Shown here: piece by piece, positions 11,830 through 25,300 of the stretch
How the letters are laid out: each line of letters starts with the position of its first letter
Numbering within the stretch: position 1 is the first letter of the stretch
Assembly (NCBI RefSeq): GCF_001653235.2
Contig: NC_035792.1
Coordinates: forward strand, 4,588,001-4,652,000
DNA from: Pochonia chlamydosporia 170
Taxonomy: Eukaryota; Ascomycota; Sordariomycetes; Hypocreales; Clavicipitaceae
Length of the DNA stretch: 64,000 nt
Reading direction: 5' to 3'
Made by a program: the position numbers and the translations under genes
The notes under the pieces: generated by a model
The model's input: only the letters and a program-made list of their open reading frames with translations
What the model was told of the DNA's origin: nothing
Databases searched by the model: none

Positions 11830-12475
11830 CGTATCTCCAATGTCACATCCGCATCTTCCAGCACAACACCATCCAAAGCCACCATTCACATACTCCCACA
11901 ACCCATCAACACAACCCATCTCACCATCACCACCAACATCATTCCCCAACAACACAATTGGCCAAACCCTCACAGTACCATCGCCACAGCCACAACACCA
12001 ATACCACCCCAACACCTCCAGCATACCACTTCCCTCTACCCACCGCAAACTTTATGCCCTCCATCCAACGTACCCTGCGCCCACCCTCTCACAGACAATC
12101 ACCAAGATGCCACGCACATAGACCTTCCCACTGCCGCGTCCACGGCACAGAGTCACATCCGCCAAGGCAGCGGGACCAACGGCCCTGAAAATCTCCGAAC
12201 AGCTTTTTATCCAACATTTACAGCCGTGCTCGTGACTTTTGGAGTTTGCACAAAGTGGCTATGAGGGCAGTTTGTCAGGCTTACAGTTTGGGGAAAGTGG
12301 TGTTCCGGATTTGGGGGACAAAAGGTCCTGCGGCGTGGGATGTTATTCCCAGACGGTAGGGGAAGGTGTTTACTACGGGGTGAGAGGCGGATATTGTGGC
12401 GGAGTTGGGGGATTTGGTGGTGTGTTTTGTGGTTGTTTCTGGGGATGTTACAAAGATTATGTTTGGAATCTTGAG
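11830..12475. repeat. Strand-asymmetric low-complexity block (C/A-rich then G/T-rich)
   Basis: The left half (about 11830-12180) is dominated by C and A with very few G. The right half (about 12240-12475) is dominated by G and T with few C. The halves are not an obvious inverted repeat on visual comparison. The open frames inside are compositional. Confidence 0.5.
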
Positions 12476-15400
12476 ATATTAGTTCAGTGGGTGAAATGGA
12501 TCTTGAGGTGTAACCTATTGTAGGATATCTGCTAACGTTACTGGGCGATGTATGGCAAGCATGAGAAACTGATGACTTGCTGCTAGCATATAGACTACAA
12601 GATACACTTGGTACGTTTCATATGCTCAACTACAACATGTTGCGGCTCGGAGCAACTATCAATCGGCCATGGTGTCACGGAGACGGGACTTACATGCATT
12701 AAAGCTATAGGAAACGCTGCAATGGTTCATCAAGCGGTTCCAGAATCGAAACTTTCCCTCAACGTCCCCAGCCGGTGTTTTCGGGGGGATTGCGTCTCAC
12801 TACCTAGGTAGTTCTGCCCCGCATGTACTCGACATCAATGGTGGAAATCGCTCACCTTGCTTTTATCCTAGAACATATGAAGCCATTGATATTGCGTTCC
12901 TGCGGTCCAAGGTGCAACAGTCAGTAGCACTCCGCAGGCAAATTATGCGCGCTCGGCAGGAAGAGAAAAGTTGGAGAACGTTTCGTTGCAGCAAACCCGG
13001 CTGCATGAAAGGAATGTAGTGGAGGGACGGATCCGTGTCTTCAATGTTCCTCCTGAGAACCTCTCAACTCTTGCCGCACGATGCCATGTCCGAGACGACC
13101 GGCCGAAACGTTGAGATGGTGTCCATGTCTTGGGGTTCAACCATGCGCTGCAATGTAACCATCTCCAAAAAGCTTGACCGGGCTGGCACGTTCTTGAGGT
13201 TCAGGTTCTCCGTGTCTGCATGTTCCCAGATGTTGTTCATTTCGCCCTTGGTGCGCAGTAGACAACCCGCAATGGTGGTTGTTGTAAGACGATCATTGTC
13301 AGAGGGCAAGGGTAAATTCTTGCTTACGGTGCAGGACTGACTATCATCAACCATGCCATATCGTTCAACTTCTGTCCTTGTTTTGGGAACCTGTCCCTCT
13401 CTGCAAGGGGTCCGCTCCCCCTTTTCTCTTCCTCCTCTCGCTTCCTTCTCCCTGTTTTCCGGACCTTTGACCCCTTGAGACTCGAGGCGTCCGTGAAGAG
13501 CAAGTGGTTCAACAGAGCTGCGTTCCACCATGTACAAGCCCGCTTCAGTGCAGGCGTGTAGCCATCTACGGCAGGTCCCAGGTTCCAACCCCGGCCTACA
13601 GCCAATATATCGCCCGATGCCGACAGGATGATCGCATTAGATCTTGTCATTCGATCGAAATGAACCAGACCACTTTGAAGTCCAATGAATGCAACTCCCA
13701 CCTCTTGTCATGATCAGATCGATGTTTCAACACAAAAGTAAAGGACACCATTGCATAATTTAGCGCGCCGATCAGAGTTGCGGAAGGACTAAGTATGTGT
13801 TTAGCAGGTGGTATCCGGCCCGTCCGCTGCCGCCTAGTGCCCTGAATAACTGGTAGGCATTGGTCCCTAGAAGTAGACAGTTTGCCTCCTTCACAAGACC
13901 CGAGTCTTTACACCTGCTGCTTTTGGAGATTTTTGACTAAAGAGATCTCCGGTGTCAGGACTCTCTGCCGTCCAGCATCCATCACAGGCGCCAGATCATG
14001 CCAGTCGGCGCCCCACTTAATAGCCATTGTCTTTGCAAAGACTCAAAGGGACAGGATCGTCCCATCTCCGAACAATGCCTCCGACAAAAGCTTCCGGTGG
14101 TGGCCCATGTTCCGAGGCCGAATTTACGGTGAATTTTGTCACAAAAAGGCGTCTCTGTGATTCACCGAGGGCAAGTCCATTTCTCAGCCTATTAGACAAA
14201 GCATCACCATTAGCAAGGGAAAAAAAAATCTCAAAAAAATCTCAAAAAAATCCACAAATGCCATGAGTAATTTTGTGAGGCAAGGCCACGACTCAGCTAG
14301 CCCTGTGCCCTTGTTGCCCATGAACTAGCCATGATGTCGACGTGGGGAAGAGGCACACCAGCAGGATTACGGAGTAGAGCAAATTTTGCTTGCTCAGGGA
14401 CCCGCGTCGTGACAGGGCTTGACAAGGTGCATCCCGGCTCACTGCCGAGCCCAAACACCGACACTCGCCGAGAATCTTTGTCCTTCTGGTCCTCTCGGTG
14501 CGCCACGGTGAGGCCTGGTTGGATGTGCCTGATAGATCGACACCCCGGCACCGATTGGCGTCCAGTCTCATTACGATAGTTTGGCTCTTTTGGCTGTTGG
14601 CCCTCTTCCTCGTCTGATCTTGGCAGGTGCAACGTAACAGGGCCACAAAGCCTGCTAGCCACCAAAACGATCTTTCGTCGGCGAGCCGTGCCACCAAAAT
14701 TTTGACCCTTGGGGGGCAGCCTTGAGCGACCTTGATGGCTGCTGAGGGGGTACTTGAGCGGGTGGAATTGCCCAAGCGGTTCGCAGGCAGCCTTTCAGAC
14801 TGGCCATCAGTTGAATAGTGTCACGCAAGGCACTGTAGAGACTAATTTGTAATTAGTATCTCTCCTTGGAGGGGTGATTCATCGTCAATCTTGGGTGTAC
14901 AAACCTGTGTCCGTAAGTATAAGCAGAAGGTAAAACGATAAACGTGCAAGCATCAATGCAATGCATTAGGTACCTGGGTCGCCTTTTTTTTCTTCATCTT
15001 CGTCATAGATTCTGCGCGTGCCTCACAAAGACGTACCTCGTATTGATTTCACATGCCAGTAGGCTCACATTGTATCCTTTCCGGGTGTAAGCACTATTGC
15101 ATCTGTAGTGCCCACGAAATGGGACGTTGGAGAGAAGTTTAATTCAATTCGTGCTCATGACAAACCCGGCTCACACTGCGTGTGGCGGTGGTTGGCGCCA
15201 AAATGTCGTGCTGGTTTCCGTTGTGCATGCAGGGGCGATGGGAAAGCTCCTTCCTACTTGCAATTTTTATGACACCCCGTTATACTGTATCCTGGGACTG
15301 GACAAAAAATAATTGGACATGGAAACGAGGCAAACTGGTCTGGTAGAAAAACTTTGAGCACGTAATACGAAGTTGTACTGCGTCATGGGTACATCAGGAC

Positions 15401-15572
15401 TACAAGGAGATGATCAAAACGGCGCCAAAGTTCAACGTTATTATGCGGGGGAACCTGTTGCTCTGTGGTTACTACGCCATCAAATACAATACCGTACATA
15501 CCTGATGTACTACTGGCGATTTTCTTCTCTTTAATGTTCCTCTTGGGTAGCAAAAAGGCGACCTATGGCCCA

Positions 15573-16153
15573 TCAGCTTCGCATCAAAAACACGTCTTGA
15601 TGAGGCAACTGGGCGCCTTGCACGGCATAAAGGCAATGCTGAAGAATTTTTCTTCCAACGTGTCCCAACAGGAGTAAACTGCATTTTGTCCAACGTTGAC
15701 TAGGCAGGTCGAAGTTGTAGAAGGTCCCTTTGAGAAAGGCTCGTACGATGCTTTTCATCAGGGAGTGAGCGGCTTCTAACGGCTTCCTCAGGTCGAAGAG
15801 GGCTTGACTCCTGTGGTGGAAGCGGGATAATTCCTGTCTGCGCCAGATATCAACGGGCTCAATGAATTCATTGGTCAATGCCTTGGCAGCAAAGCTTGCG
15901 CCAGTGTGTGGACAATACGGCGCCTTGTCCAATATGTCGTGGTTCGCAAACACCGCGAACAAAGACTTCCAATGTTCTGAACAGGCAACAGAATCAGGTA
16001 CCTGCCACTGCTATCATATTGCTGCAAAAGGCAGGTATTGGCGGTTGAGCTGTCGACTGGCCGGGGTGCCTTGCCTTGTTCGTAGTCCCTTGGCCAGATT
16101 GCGTCAAATTCCTTCATGTACAGCTCCGAAGCCGCCGTGGAGTCTCTCCGCAT
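15573..16153 (-). pseudogene. Unrecognised protein-like remnant in two frames
   Basis: Reading from an ATG at 16153, a frame runs MRRDSTAASELYMKEFDAI and onward for about 55 codons. A second frame continues for about 120 codons to a TGA at 15573, including EPVDIWRRQELSRFHH and a MKSIVRAFLKGTFYNF stretch. Composition looks coding-like. The switch near 15965-16010 needs a frame change that no normal-length intron provides. I do not recognise a family. It could be a decayed gene or a chance pair of open frames. Confidence 0.25.
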
Positions 16154-19100
16154 TAATTTATTGCTATGACGAAAGTGGGAGGCTTTCCTGCTGGAGCCAT
16201 TATTTTTTTTTTATTCTTCGTCCTAAATTTCACGGCTCTGGGAGCTCTGAGGGTGTGTCTGGGAATTTGTCGTCGTCCCGATTCTCCCCGGACTGACTCA
16301 AGGCGCAACACACAGCGGGAGCACAGAACATTAAACCGTATCGCGCTGGTGGAACCGTAAAATACTGTACTTCGTACGCGCGTCTCTAACACGCACGGCG
16401 TAAAATGTTTGGTGATGGTGGCAACGAAAACGAACCAGGTCCTTTGATCTGATTGCACCCGCGAGTGTTGTGCGTGTAGCCAAGCAGGTAGGTACACGGG
16501 GCCAGCAATTGGGCCACTTGTCGCGTACAAGTCGGGCCAGCACAAGCTGGCTGAATGCGTGAGCCACTCGAAGGCACTTCCTCACCCAACATTTGATGTG
16601 ACAGGCGTCAAACGACAGGCTCTTCGCACCAGGCCAGGCACCTCTCTGGTCAGGCTCAAGCTCTGGCTCGGGCTCAGGCAGGGGCTGCCTGGGCTGGGCC
16701 GGGCTGGGCTGGGCTGGGTTCATCTGGCCAGGACATGGAGGAATCGACATGGACTTGACTGGAGCCAGATTGCCAGATAACTCAGATAACCCCACCCCCA
16801 CAAAATCCTGTTGACAGAACGGGGAAATGATGTGCTTATTTGCGGCACAGAAACATGGGGACCACTGCATATCGCCAGCTGCCATCTGCCAGGTGCCGCA
16901 AACCCCGGAACTGGAACTGGAACTGGCACCAGGCCAGACCAGACGGAACTGGAAGTGCAACTGTCTGGAGCTGCAACCACAGACGTCTGGTCCAATAAGA
17001 TCACAGGGAGACCGGTCCTGACTGGACCTCCTGCTATCGGCGGCGTTAATTTCTTTTCTCTCTTTTTTTAAATCAACGGCTATGGCAGATTGTTCCAGCT
17101 TGTGTCTTCTCCCGCGCAACGCGCCAACTCGATAAATCCTGTGCAGCCTGGTGCTGTTAGCGTATTAATACCCTAATAAAATCAACTAATCTCGTAAATC
17201 CTTGCTGAGCACTATGCTGCTCCTGCAAGCCTTGCTCATGTGAGTACATGTGTAAAAGTAGGCACAACACCAGCCCTGCCTGGTACTCAAGTAAGGTATG
17301 CAGTGCAGTAACCGAGCGCCACCAAGATGCATCCAAATCCACTCCTCGTCAAGCCACTGACAAAGAATAAAAAGTCAACAATACAATTGATAGGCGATGA
17401 CCCCTCTCGTGCCGGATCCCCGTTGCAAGCGGATGAAACTTTGTCGCTAAACGAGGAGCAGTGTGAAAATTTTTCCAACTCACTACTCTGCAGCCGTCCA
17501 AGTACTGTACTGTACATAGAGTAATGTAATGTCCCAGTACAGTGCAGTACTGTACCCTTACACTATTGACAACTTGTGTCTGGTTGCCAGGTTTTGTTAT
17601 GTTGCCCTCCAAGGCCAGGCTGGATTTCTGTTGCGACACCCACGGATCTGACCAGACCAAACCAGACGCCAGCGATTTTATGCAGCAAATCTGTACATGT
17701 ACCCCCATCCCATGCAGAAAAGTGCAGCCCCCACCTTCCATGCCTAGATTTCCCCATGGGTCAGGACCTGAGCCTGGTCACTTTTGCTCACTCACATTGA
17801 ACTGGGGATGACCTGCCATGGCGAGCTTCAGCGCTTCGTTTCAACGAGAACTTGCCTTGATCATTGTCGTTGATCTCAACGGCTTGAATGCCACGAAGCA
17901 CAAGCGGCGGCATCCTGACAAGCCTTCGATCCCTTACCGCCATCCTCGATGCTTCCTACGCTTCCTCCTCGTCCTCATCCCCCTTGGCTGCACCGCCGAG
18001 CAACGGGCTTGACCAGGAGATTGCTTCCTTCGCCCACACATGTAAGTGCGGGACGGAACAGCATGGCTTCCCACACACACACTTGTCACGGTGCTTCCTC
18101 ATTTGTTGCCTCCCTCGAGCGGTGAAGAGACAGACCTGTCTCGGGGAGCGTATGTGCGGTGAAATGTGAGGGTCTAGCCAATGCCGCCTTTCACAGCATG
18201 ACCGTGACGGCTGCTGTTGCCCACAGACGGGCCTTCCTGTCCACGTCCAGGCAGGTACTCCGTACTGTATCAGATTGCTGGCAGCCAGATGCCCAAATTT
18301 GGTACCAAGGATGCGAAGGCGGACAGGTTCCGGATGTCCGCTATTGGACGGTGGCTTATTTGGTTTGGCACCCGACAACGGATAGATCAAAGCTCAGGCG
18401 TGGCCTGCATGGCCTTCGTCCTGGTGTTTCTGGGACGTATCGCATCATTTCTGCTGACGTGATCGCTAAATGGTAAACCAGACGGCTTGGAGTTCTCCAT
18501 AGCCAAATTCAAGGTGGTTATATTAGCCGGTTCAGCGCTGCGCCTCTTTTTCAACACAGCTATTGTTCGTAGGTTTGACCGGTACAGCATGCCGTTATGC
18601 CAGTAAAATCAGTCATCACTCCACATCAACGTTTGTCTCATTCCTCCCGCAATGAGAGGGAAAGGTCCGACTAAATGCCTTGGCTTAGTAGGACCTTGGT
18701 GACAGTAGGAGTGAAACTTTGCCCTTGTCCGGGTCAAATGCGGGCCAGTCTCGGGGAATATCTTCTTGTGTCTTCCCCCATATTCCACAGGCCATCAGAG
18801 TTTTGCGGGGTGAACCTAAAGGAAGTTTTTGCCTGGATCAGGGAGTAAAGCCTCCTCTTTCTGTTGCCATCATTCCAGTCATTAGCTTCCATAGGCTCTC
18901 AGACCACGCATTTGCCAGACGCGGCTGATGTGCGGGACCTTGTTTGCTATAAACGGAGGAGTTAGTCGGACACAAAGGATGAGGTGGGGACAGCAGAGAA
19001 AGAAAGGAAGGAAGGAAGAAAGAAAGAAATTGATCAGACCTCTGGTGAACAAAAACAAAAGCTTGACAGCTGAAGACGTCAACTGGACTGATCCCTCGAG

Positions 19101-19925
19101 AACCATTTGGGCTTGTCGAGGGCAGTTGTTTGGCATGCGCCAAAGCCAATGGCGAGGTGGGGCGTATGAACCTACCTGCATAGTTGTTGTCTATGTGTCG
19201 CCTTTTTGGGCTTTGCCAACGCCATCGGGGTTTGCTTGTTGTCATGGCACGCGACTCTTTTGTGACGAGGAAAGCAAGAAAAGGTTCTTTTGAGTACCTA
19301 GGTACCTAAGTGAGAAAAAAGGAGCTAAGCACCAGATTATATTAATTAAACTGCATGAGGCTTGCCCACTCACGGGCTGCTCTTGCCTCGATTCCCCCAT
19401 CCATTTTATCTATGCCCCTTTCAACTCCAAGCCGAAGCCCTCCTTGGGCCGATATAAATGTTAAAAGACCTTCTCACAAATAGATCAGAAAGAAAGAGAA
19501 AGAGAAAAGCATATTTCCCAGGAATAAACAACAAAAAAAGTTGATAGAAGTGTCAATGTAGTTCCCTATATTTCTCAGGTTCTGGAATTCTCTCTTGCTG
19601 CACATTTGCCCTTCCACTTCACACAGCTAAAGCTGCACCAAAAAAAAAAAAAAAAAAGGTCCACAGCAATCCAATTATTTTGTTTGAATATCAAATTGAA
19701 GAATATGAATCCGCCATGGGAAAAGTGGTGATGTCTATAGTCATTCCGTCCGTCCTTTTTGCATTTGCTGCAACCAAAAAGAAAAAAGAAAAAAAATCAA
19801 ATGGCTTCTCGAGATTGCGTACGGGACCAGAGCCCTAGCAAATGTAAACCGTTAACGCCTACTCTTTCTATACCTCTATAACCCAAAGTCATCATGTCGT
19901 GCAAGTTACGATCGCATCGTGTATC

Positions 19926-21176
19926 CTATACGCGGTCCATTAGATCGCCGCCAGCAAGGCTGCCAGCAGCAGAACTTCTGCCACTGTTGCTGTATCCATT
20001 CTCTGAGAGCAGGTCCTGAACAGCAACCTTGGGAACCTGTGGAACAGGGAGTTTTCGCTGCGCACCATCCGGGCGGCTGATGATGTCCGTAAGGGACATT
20101 CCGTTACCACGAGGAGGATTCAGCTGAGGAGGAAATTGCGGAGCATCCAGGTGCGGCTCCATAGGAGCCAGAGCGGGAGTCGTGTTGTGCTGAAGAGACA
20201 GATTCCGGATACTAGGGAGCTCGTAGCCTGAGAAGGGTCTGAGGCGAGGCGAGTGAGCAGGAGTTGCGATGGGAGTGTGGTCCGGGGTAGGTGAAAGAGA
20301 ATCATGTGAGAACGTGGGTGACGAGGGTGCTGTTGAGTTGGGAGAGTTTGGCCTTGAGCGCTTAGCATGGCGCATCGCACCGTTGTAGTGGTCGTCGTGA
20401 TCGTCGTTGGAGTGAGACCGAGCCATGTGGTAAGAGGACAGGCCGTTGGAGTGACCACGAGAACTATGCATGCCATGACCATAAAAGTGTCGGGATCCAT
20501 GGCTGGGAGGGGCAGCTAGAGTCTCACGCTCAACTTGGGTTGCGGCTTTGGCCAACATGGAAATGTCACCACCACGGTTGTATGCGTGCATGGGTGGTGG
20601 GTGAGGATGCTGGGCAAAGGACGCGAAGGAGTGCGGAGGTGAGACGTTGGGCGACGCTAGAGTCGAAGTAGGAGCAGAGCGAATCGTCTTGGGTGCCGGA
20701 GGAGGAGCCATCATGCCCTCAGGGTGCATGTGTGGAGGTAGTCCTTGGTGGTGGTGCTGCTGGTGGTGCTGCTGGTGATGCTGCTGGTGATGCTGGCCCT
20801 TGTTGCCACGGCGCGAGTTGGGGTTGTTGTGGATTCTGGAATGGCGAGTCAACTCATCAGATCGAGAAAACTTCTTGCTGCACCCAGGGAACTGGCAAGC
20901 ATGAGGCTTCTCGCCTGTGTGAGTGCGGATGTGTCTCGTCTGGTGCTCGAGGCGGTGGAAAGCCTTGTCACAGAGGGGACATTTATAAGGGCGAGGAAGC
21001 TCGTTTGTCGTCTCTGAAGCCTGAGCACCAGGCAGGGGCCCGTTGGGCTTGATTACAGTGACTGATGCGCTTGCCATTGCGGCGTCAGTCTTCTCAAATT
21101 TTGAGTTGTCGTGATCAGCTAGGGCTGACGGGTTCAGCAAGTTGGTGAAGTCAACTGCAGACTGTGACCGTTGCAT
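19926..21176 (-). CDS. creA: Carbon catabolite repressor CreA/CRE1, C2H2 zinc-finger transcription factor
   Basis: DNA-binding repressor that turns off alternative-carbon genes on glucose; it binds SYGGRG sites. Single exon, 416 residues, starting [16 protein letters not shown] as CreA orthologues do. A longer in-frame extension begins at a non-ATG codon. Two C2H2 fingers span about residues 65-120: [26 protein letters not shown] linker, then [23 protein letters not shown]. After them is a basic NSRRGNKG and a His/Gln-rich run of HHQQ units. The middle region is Ser/Pro-rich with an [10 protein letters not shown] basic patch, then the conserved [12 protein letters not shown] segment, and [11 protein letters not shown] plus KVAVQDLL near the C-terminus (repression region in the family). 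It stands alone in about 18.5 kb of otherwise gene-free DNA. Confidence 0.96.
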   Translation of the reverse strand: MQRSQSAVDFTNLLNPSALADHDNSKFEKTDAAMASASVTVIKPNGPLPGAQASETTNELPRPYKCPLCDKAFHRLEHQTRHIRTHTGEKPHACQFPGCSKKFSRSDELTRHSRIHNNPNSRRGNKGQHHQQHHQQHHQQHHHQGLPPHMHPEGMMAPPPAPKTIRSAPTSTLASPNVSPPHSFASFAQHPHPPPMHAYNRGGDISMLAKAATQVERETLAAPPSHGSRHFYGHGMHSSRGHSNGLSSYHMARSHSNDDHDDHYNGAMRHAKRSRPNSPNSTAPSSPTFSHDSLSPTPDHTPIATPAHSPRLRPFSGYELPSIRNLSLQHNTTPALAPMEPHLDAPQFPPQLNPPRGNGMSLTDIISRPDGAQRKLPVPQVPKVAVQDLLSENGYSNSGRSSAAGSLAGGDLMDRV

Positions 21177-22298
21177 GTGATCCAGGTGGTTGGACCAGAC
21201 CAAAAAAAAGTGTAAGTCTGAACACAACGGCCTTCAGATACAAATTGAACCGAGTTGTTGTGTCCAGTTGCAAAGGAAGGCTTGATTGGTGAGTCCTGTT
21301 GTTAACCTGGACTGTGAGGAGAATTCAAGTTGAGGTTATCAAGATGGCAAAAAAAAAAAGTGATTGCGAGATGTCGAGTCGAATTTGTCTGGAGTGGGAA
21401 GAAACGGGGGAATCTTTTTTCGGAGGAGGGGGACGAGGGGGGGGAATGGTTTAAAAAGGGCGGGTTTGGCCGGAACAACGCAGGCGTGAACTGTGGAGGG
21501 TGTCTGGCCTCAATGACTGGTGCGAGCACGCAAGTACCCCTTCTGGGGGAACTTCAAACCAAAGCAACCACAGGCGGGAGCGTGCACTGGGGCACCCGCA
21601 CAGAGCGGTAAAACAGAGGCGCCACTTGGGAGCGAAATGGGGGGGTGTGTGACATGGAGTCGCTGAAGCGGCCTGCCAGATGGAATCAGTGACAGTGACT
21701 GGGCATGTACGCACGCGTAAGGAGTGTCAAGTCAACCAGTTGACATTAAATTCTGGGCAAGTCATGTCAAGTCATGTCAAGCCTGGTCGGGCCAAGGCAG
21801 TTTGCGTCTGGGGCATCCGCACGAATGGTGACTGGAGGTTCGGTGCAGAGACGGCAGGTACTTTACTAGTCTACTGTGGGTGAGAAGGAAGGCGCAGGGC
21901 AGGACGTCTGGGGGAATGATTGATGCAACTGCGACCATCTCTGGCGGTGGATGGTACTTTGTCGGTTCTTCAGGAGTCGTACCTGCCTCTGGGGATGTTT
22001 GGCTGTGTGCAGCGGTCTTGGCTCTGGGGCATGAGTGACCAGACAACTTTAGAAGACACCAGACCAGACTTTGACCAGAGTTGAGAAAGAACAGAGTCTG
22101 GTTCACAATGTATTGATCTCATCACACGCCCCTTCGAATCGATACCCACCCCTCCAATGCAACTGGAGCCGCCAGCAATGGACGGACGGGTGACGGAAGT
22201 ACTGAGGCATCGGAGGTACCTGTGCAGATTTCTCTCCTGGCCGTCCTTGGCTTGTCCTCTTGGCTCCTGTGCTTGGGGACTTCCAGTCAGTGGCTTGG

Positions 22299-22326
22299 CT
22301 GGGGCCGGCTGGGGCGGCGACTGGGG
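22299..22326 (+). promoter_or_regulatory. Cluster of three CTGGGG (SYGGRG) candidate CreA sites
   Basis: CTGGGG occurs at 22299-22304, 22309-22314 and 22321-22326, all in the same orientation, about 1.1 kb upstream of the creA ATG. SYGGRG is the published CreA consensus, and functional sites are often paired. The six-base motif is common by chance, so only the clustering is suggestive. Confidence 0.35.
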
Positions 22327-22366
22327 ACCGCTGTGCCGATACACCCATTTTTGATTCTTGATGGGC

Positions 22367-22394
22367 GTCTGGTTTGGTCTGGTCTGGTCTGGTT
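22367..22394. repeat. TCTGG pentamer tandem tract
   Basis: Five consecutive TCTGG/TTTGG units. Similar tracts appear at 40726-40745 (four perfect units), 56217-56226 and 57048-57057, and in reverse orientation at 16934-16943 and 22059-22068. Confidence 0.6.
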
Positions 22395-25300
22395 GCATCC
22401 GGCCACCCCTCCCCCTCTTTCAGGTATCTGAAGCGCTGCCTGGGTGTCGGCTGGGTTCGATGTTGTCCAAGGCGAAAGCGTCTGGTCTGGTGGATAGGAC
22501 GGGGTGAAAGGCAAAGAAATGGTCCAAGACGAGCAACCACGTCCAGTCGTGAAGGGTCGCCTGGTGGTGTGCCCATGTGGAACGAAAGCTGGTGACTGAG
22601 TGGGCATTCAGGTGAGATTTTTTTTTCTATCATGCCCTTTCTGCCCTTCTACCTCTCCACAATACGCCAGCAATGAGCCATGGCGTGGGGCGCAGCATCA
22701 GTCGTGTCGGCCTTTGCTGGGCTGATTGGTTCTCAGTTCACAGGGCTTCGTCCTTTAGCAGCGAGTGCTAATCATGATATCAACCAGCCAGAGCAATTAT
22801 GCGAATATTTTGGATCCTGAGACTGGTTACGGAGTACAGGGGGCATGGTCCCAGGAGAATCGTCACCAACGACCAAGCAAGACCGACAGGAGAGGGACTT
22901 GGGACCATTGTGTGGAAAGATCAACTGCCTTTGCTGGAGCAGTCTGAAGTAGCGTCAGGACCATGGGGACTGGAGGCAATATCGTCATCTCCTGCACTGG
23001 ATGTCGACGTCGAATGCCAAGTCTTCAAGTTCCATGGCCCCAGTGAACCCAAATCTTTGACCGTCCGTCCGTCGGTGGACAAGACTCGCCGTCGTCAGCC
23101 GTGCCGTCTCACGGCTCAGAATGATACCTGCCAATTTATCCAAAGCTCCTGGAGTTTACTCCGTTTTCCGGGGCGGAATGGCATCCAGCCTCGTCGGCCT
23201 GTTCGGGCTAAGATTGCATCCTACCGGGCAATTTTCAACTCTCCTCGCCCCGCGAGAGCCATGGATGGTCGATTGCAAAAGATGGGCTCAGTCTCATGTC
23301 ATAAATCTTAACAAAGAGCCGACGAATAATTTATCCCTCTGCAACGGGGCACCAGAGGCATGTAAGCAAGCCGCCGACCTCATGCACGCCACACATCTGG
23401 TTGTCTTGATAAGTGGTCCGATAATAGGCACAGCTCTTATCTGGGACCATCGCTGTTCTTCTTCTGGCACAGAAGTATGGAGTATCGGACACGTAATGCT
23501 GGCAGGACAAGCATTTCTGGCTGGGACAACACACTTTCGGAATACAACCAAGCACTGCTTCTAAATGGAGAGCGCCGTCCCCCTACACAGCTTCACCCGA
23601 AGGGGTTGCTCAGCTCAAATGAAAATCCTCTCCGGGCTCCGCGCCCAGTCGGTATTGAAATGGGTAACACATCCCCAAATAATTCGTGGGTCGGCGCTGA
23701 TTATGCCACGTCTCCGGCCAAGAATTGCTGTGGGGTGAGATTTGCAACAAAAGAATGACAGGAATTCTTCCCCAGACACTAAAAATTATCCCCAAGGTGT
23801 AACCTCAACCTTGTATGGGGTACGCAGTGGCTTTGGCTTCGCCTCCCTTCAATCCGGGTGCTACAATGCGAATGAATGCCTGTTGTAATACCCCAGGAAG
23901 CGGCGCGGCCACAACCAGCCCCCGTTGGACCAACCATGGGCATCAATGGAATGTTGTAGCAATTGGATCTTGACAATACAAGACAGTAATGTCGTTTCGG
24001 CTCCCTCTTGGTGGCAAAGTTGCAGGGGTCATTAATGCTCATTGTTTTCGTGCACATTGCGAGCTGGTCTTGTTACTGGGCTCTTCACCTCCCCTTGCTG
24101 TCGCGTGCAGATAAGATTTGATTGGAGGGACTTGACGGCAACAGACATGGAGAAACGAGTCCGAACGCATCCCCAGAATGGCCTACACAGAATCTCTATC
24201 TATGATTGCTGGCTTTAACCGAACAGGTCGTCCTTGTGTGCCGCCAATTTGGTTTGTCTTGTCCCACCATACAGCAACGCCTGTTGGGCTGCTCGCTAAG
24301 GCTGGCCAAGTGGTGACAAGAGTTGGCTGTGATTCATCCTCAAATGCCAAGGTTTGGACATCAAATTTGACACCAGACCAACCGTCACGTTCGTCAATCC
24401 GGCTCGGGTTGCGCAATCCGGGGGCTTTGCGCTTCGCGGAACAAGGTGTCGTATGTCCGGTCGCCTATTGCTAGACACAATTACAAGGTCCAATCCATGC
24501 TTGACTGAACAAGGGGCAGTTTGGTCTTTGTCAAAAGCATATTCAACCTCCAAACACGAAACGACGTCCCAAAACCATCACGCCAGTTACTTCGTGTGCT
24601 TTGCTGCCCGGCCTCAGAAGGGCCAATTGCGACCTCCGTATAACTTCCCCAACCAGGACTGATCATGTCTCGGTTTGTCGCCCCCAACTGCTTCATAGGA
24701 TGCTTCCCCGGTTGAGTACTGCCCCAGCCCATGAGCGCCTCATCTTCTTCCTTTTTTATTTTGCTTCTTTCCTCCCCTTTTACGGATTACTCATGTCTGA
24801 GTTGGCGGCAGCCTGCCTAGCTCCCGCGGCAGCCACGAGCTCTGGTTCACATCGTGGCGAGACGATTCCCAATGCTGCTGTCCTGGTGTCGGTTTATCAA
24901 AAGCCATATCTTGATAACTCGCCTTGCAGGAAGCATCCTTCAGATCATGGCGCTTATCAGCCTCACCTTGTCACCAAGGAGGCGTGACCGAAAAGTTGGC
25001 ATGCCAGCGCATCACCTGGTGTCGTTGAACCCCAACCCCTGAAGTCCAAAGCTGTTGTCACTCATTTAGACGCCCAAGAATCCGTGTCTCACCTTCTTTC
25101 CACCACTTTTATGCCCCCGGATTATTTCTTCTCCAGCTTTGTCACCTCTTTACGGAGTATGTCACGCAGCTTTGTCGCCGATACCTTCCACTTCGTACAG
25201 AGTATGGAGCAATGGTACCGAGGACGCAGAACAAGAGCAACGTCCGTTGGTGTGGAAGAAGACCCAAGCCCGTATCGACAGCCACATAGGTGACATCACA

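Larger units (their letters stand above)
10496..19925. other. Long gene desert downstream of creA, with low-complexity tracts
   Basis: No convincing gene in about 9.4 kb. 10.5-11.8 kb is AT-rich. Around 11830-12180 the plus strand is C/A-rich and nearly G-free, and 12240-12470 is the reverse (G/T-rich). 14218-14253 has repeated A-tracts joined by ATCTC. 16689-16719 is a (GGGCT)n tract. 16907-16927 has three GGAACT units. 17500-17560 has clustered AGTACTGTAC motifs. 18990-19027 is a GAAA/GGAA purine tract. A poly-A run of 18 lies at 19640-19657. Minus-strand frames at about 13.06-13.70 kb and 15.57-16.15 kb read like protein but are not recognisable. Confidence 0.5.

Noticed and set aside
16331..17119. 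262-codon minus-strand open frame
   Set aside because: Composed largely of GGGCT and GGAACT repeat translations (Pro/Ala/Glu runs) with no domain.
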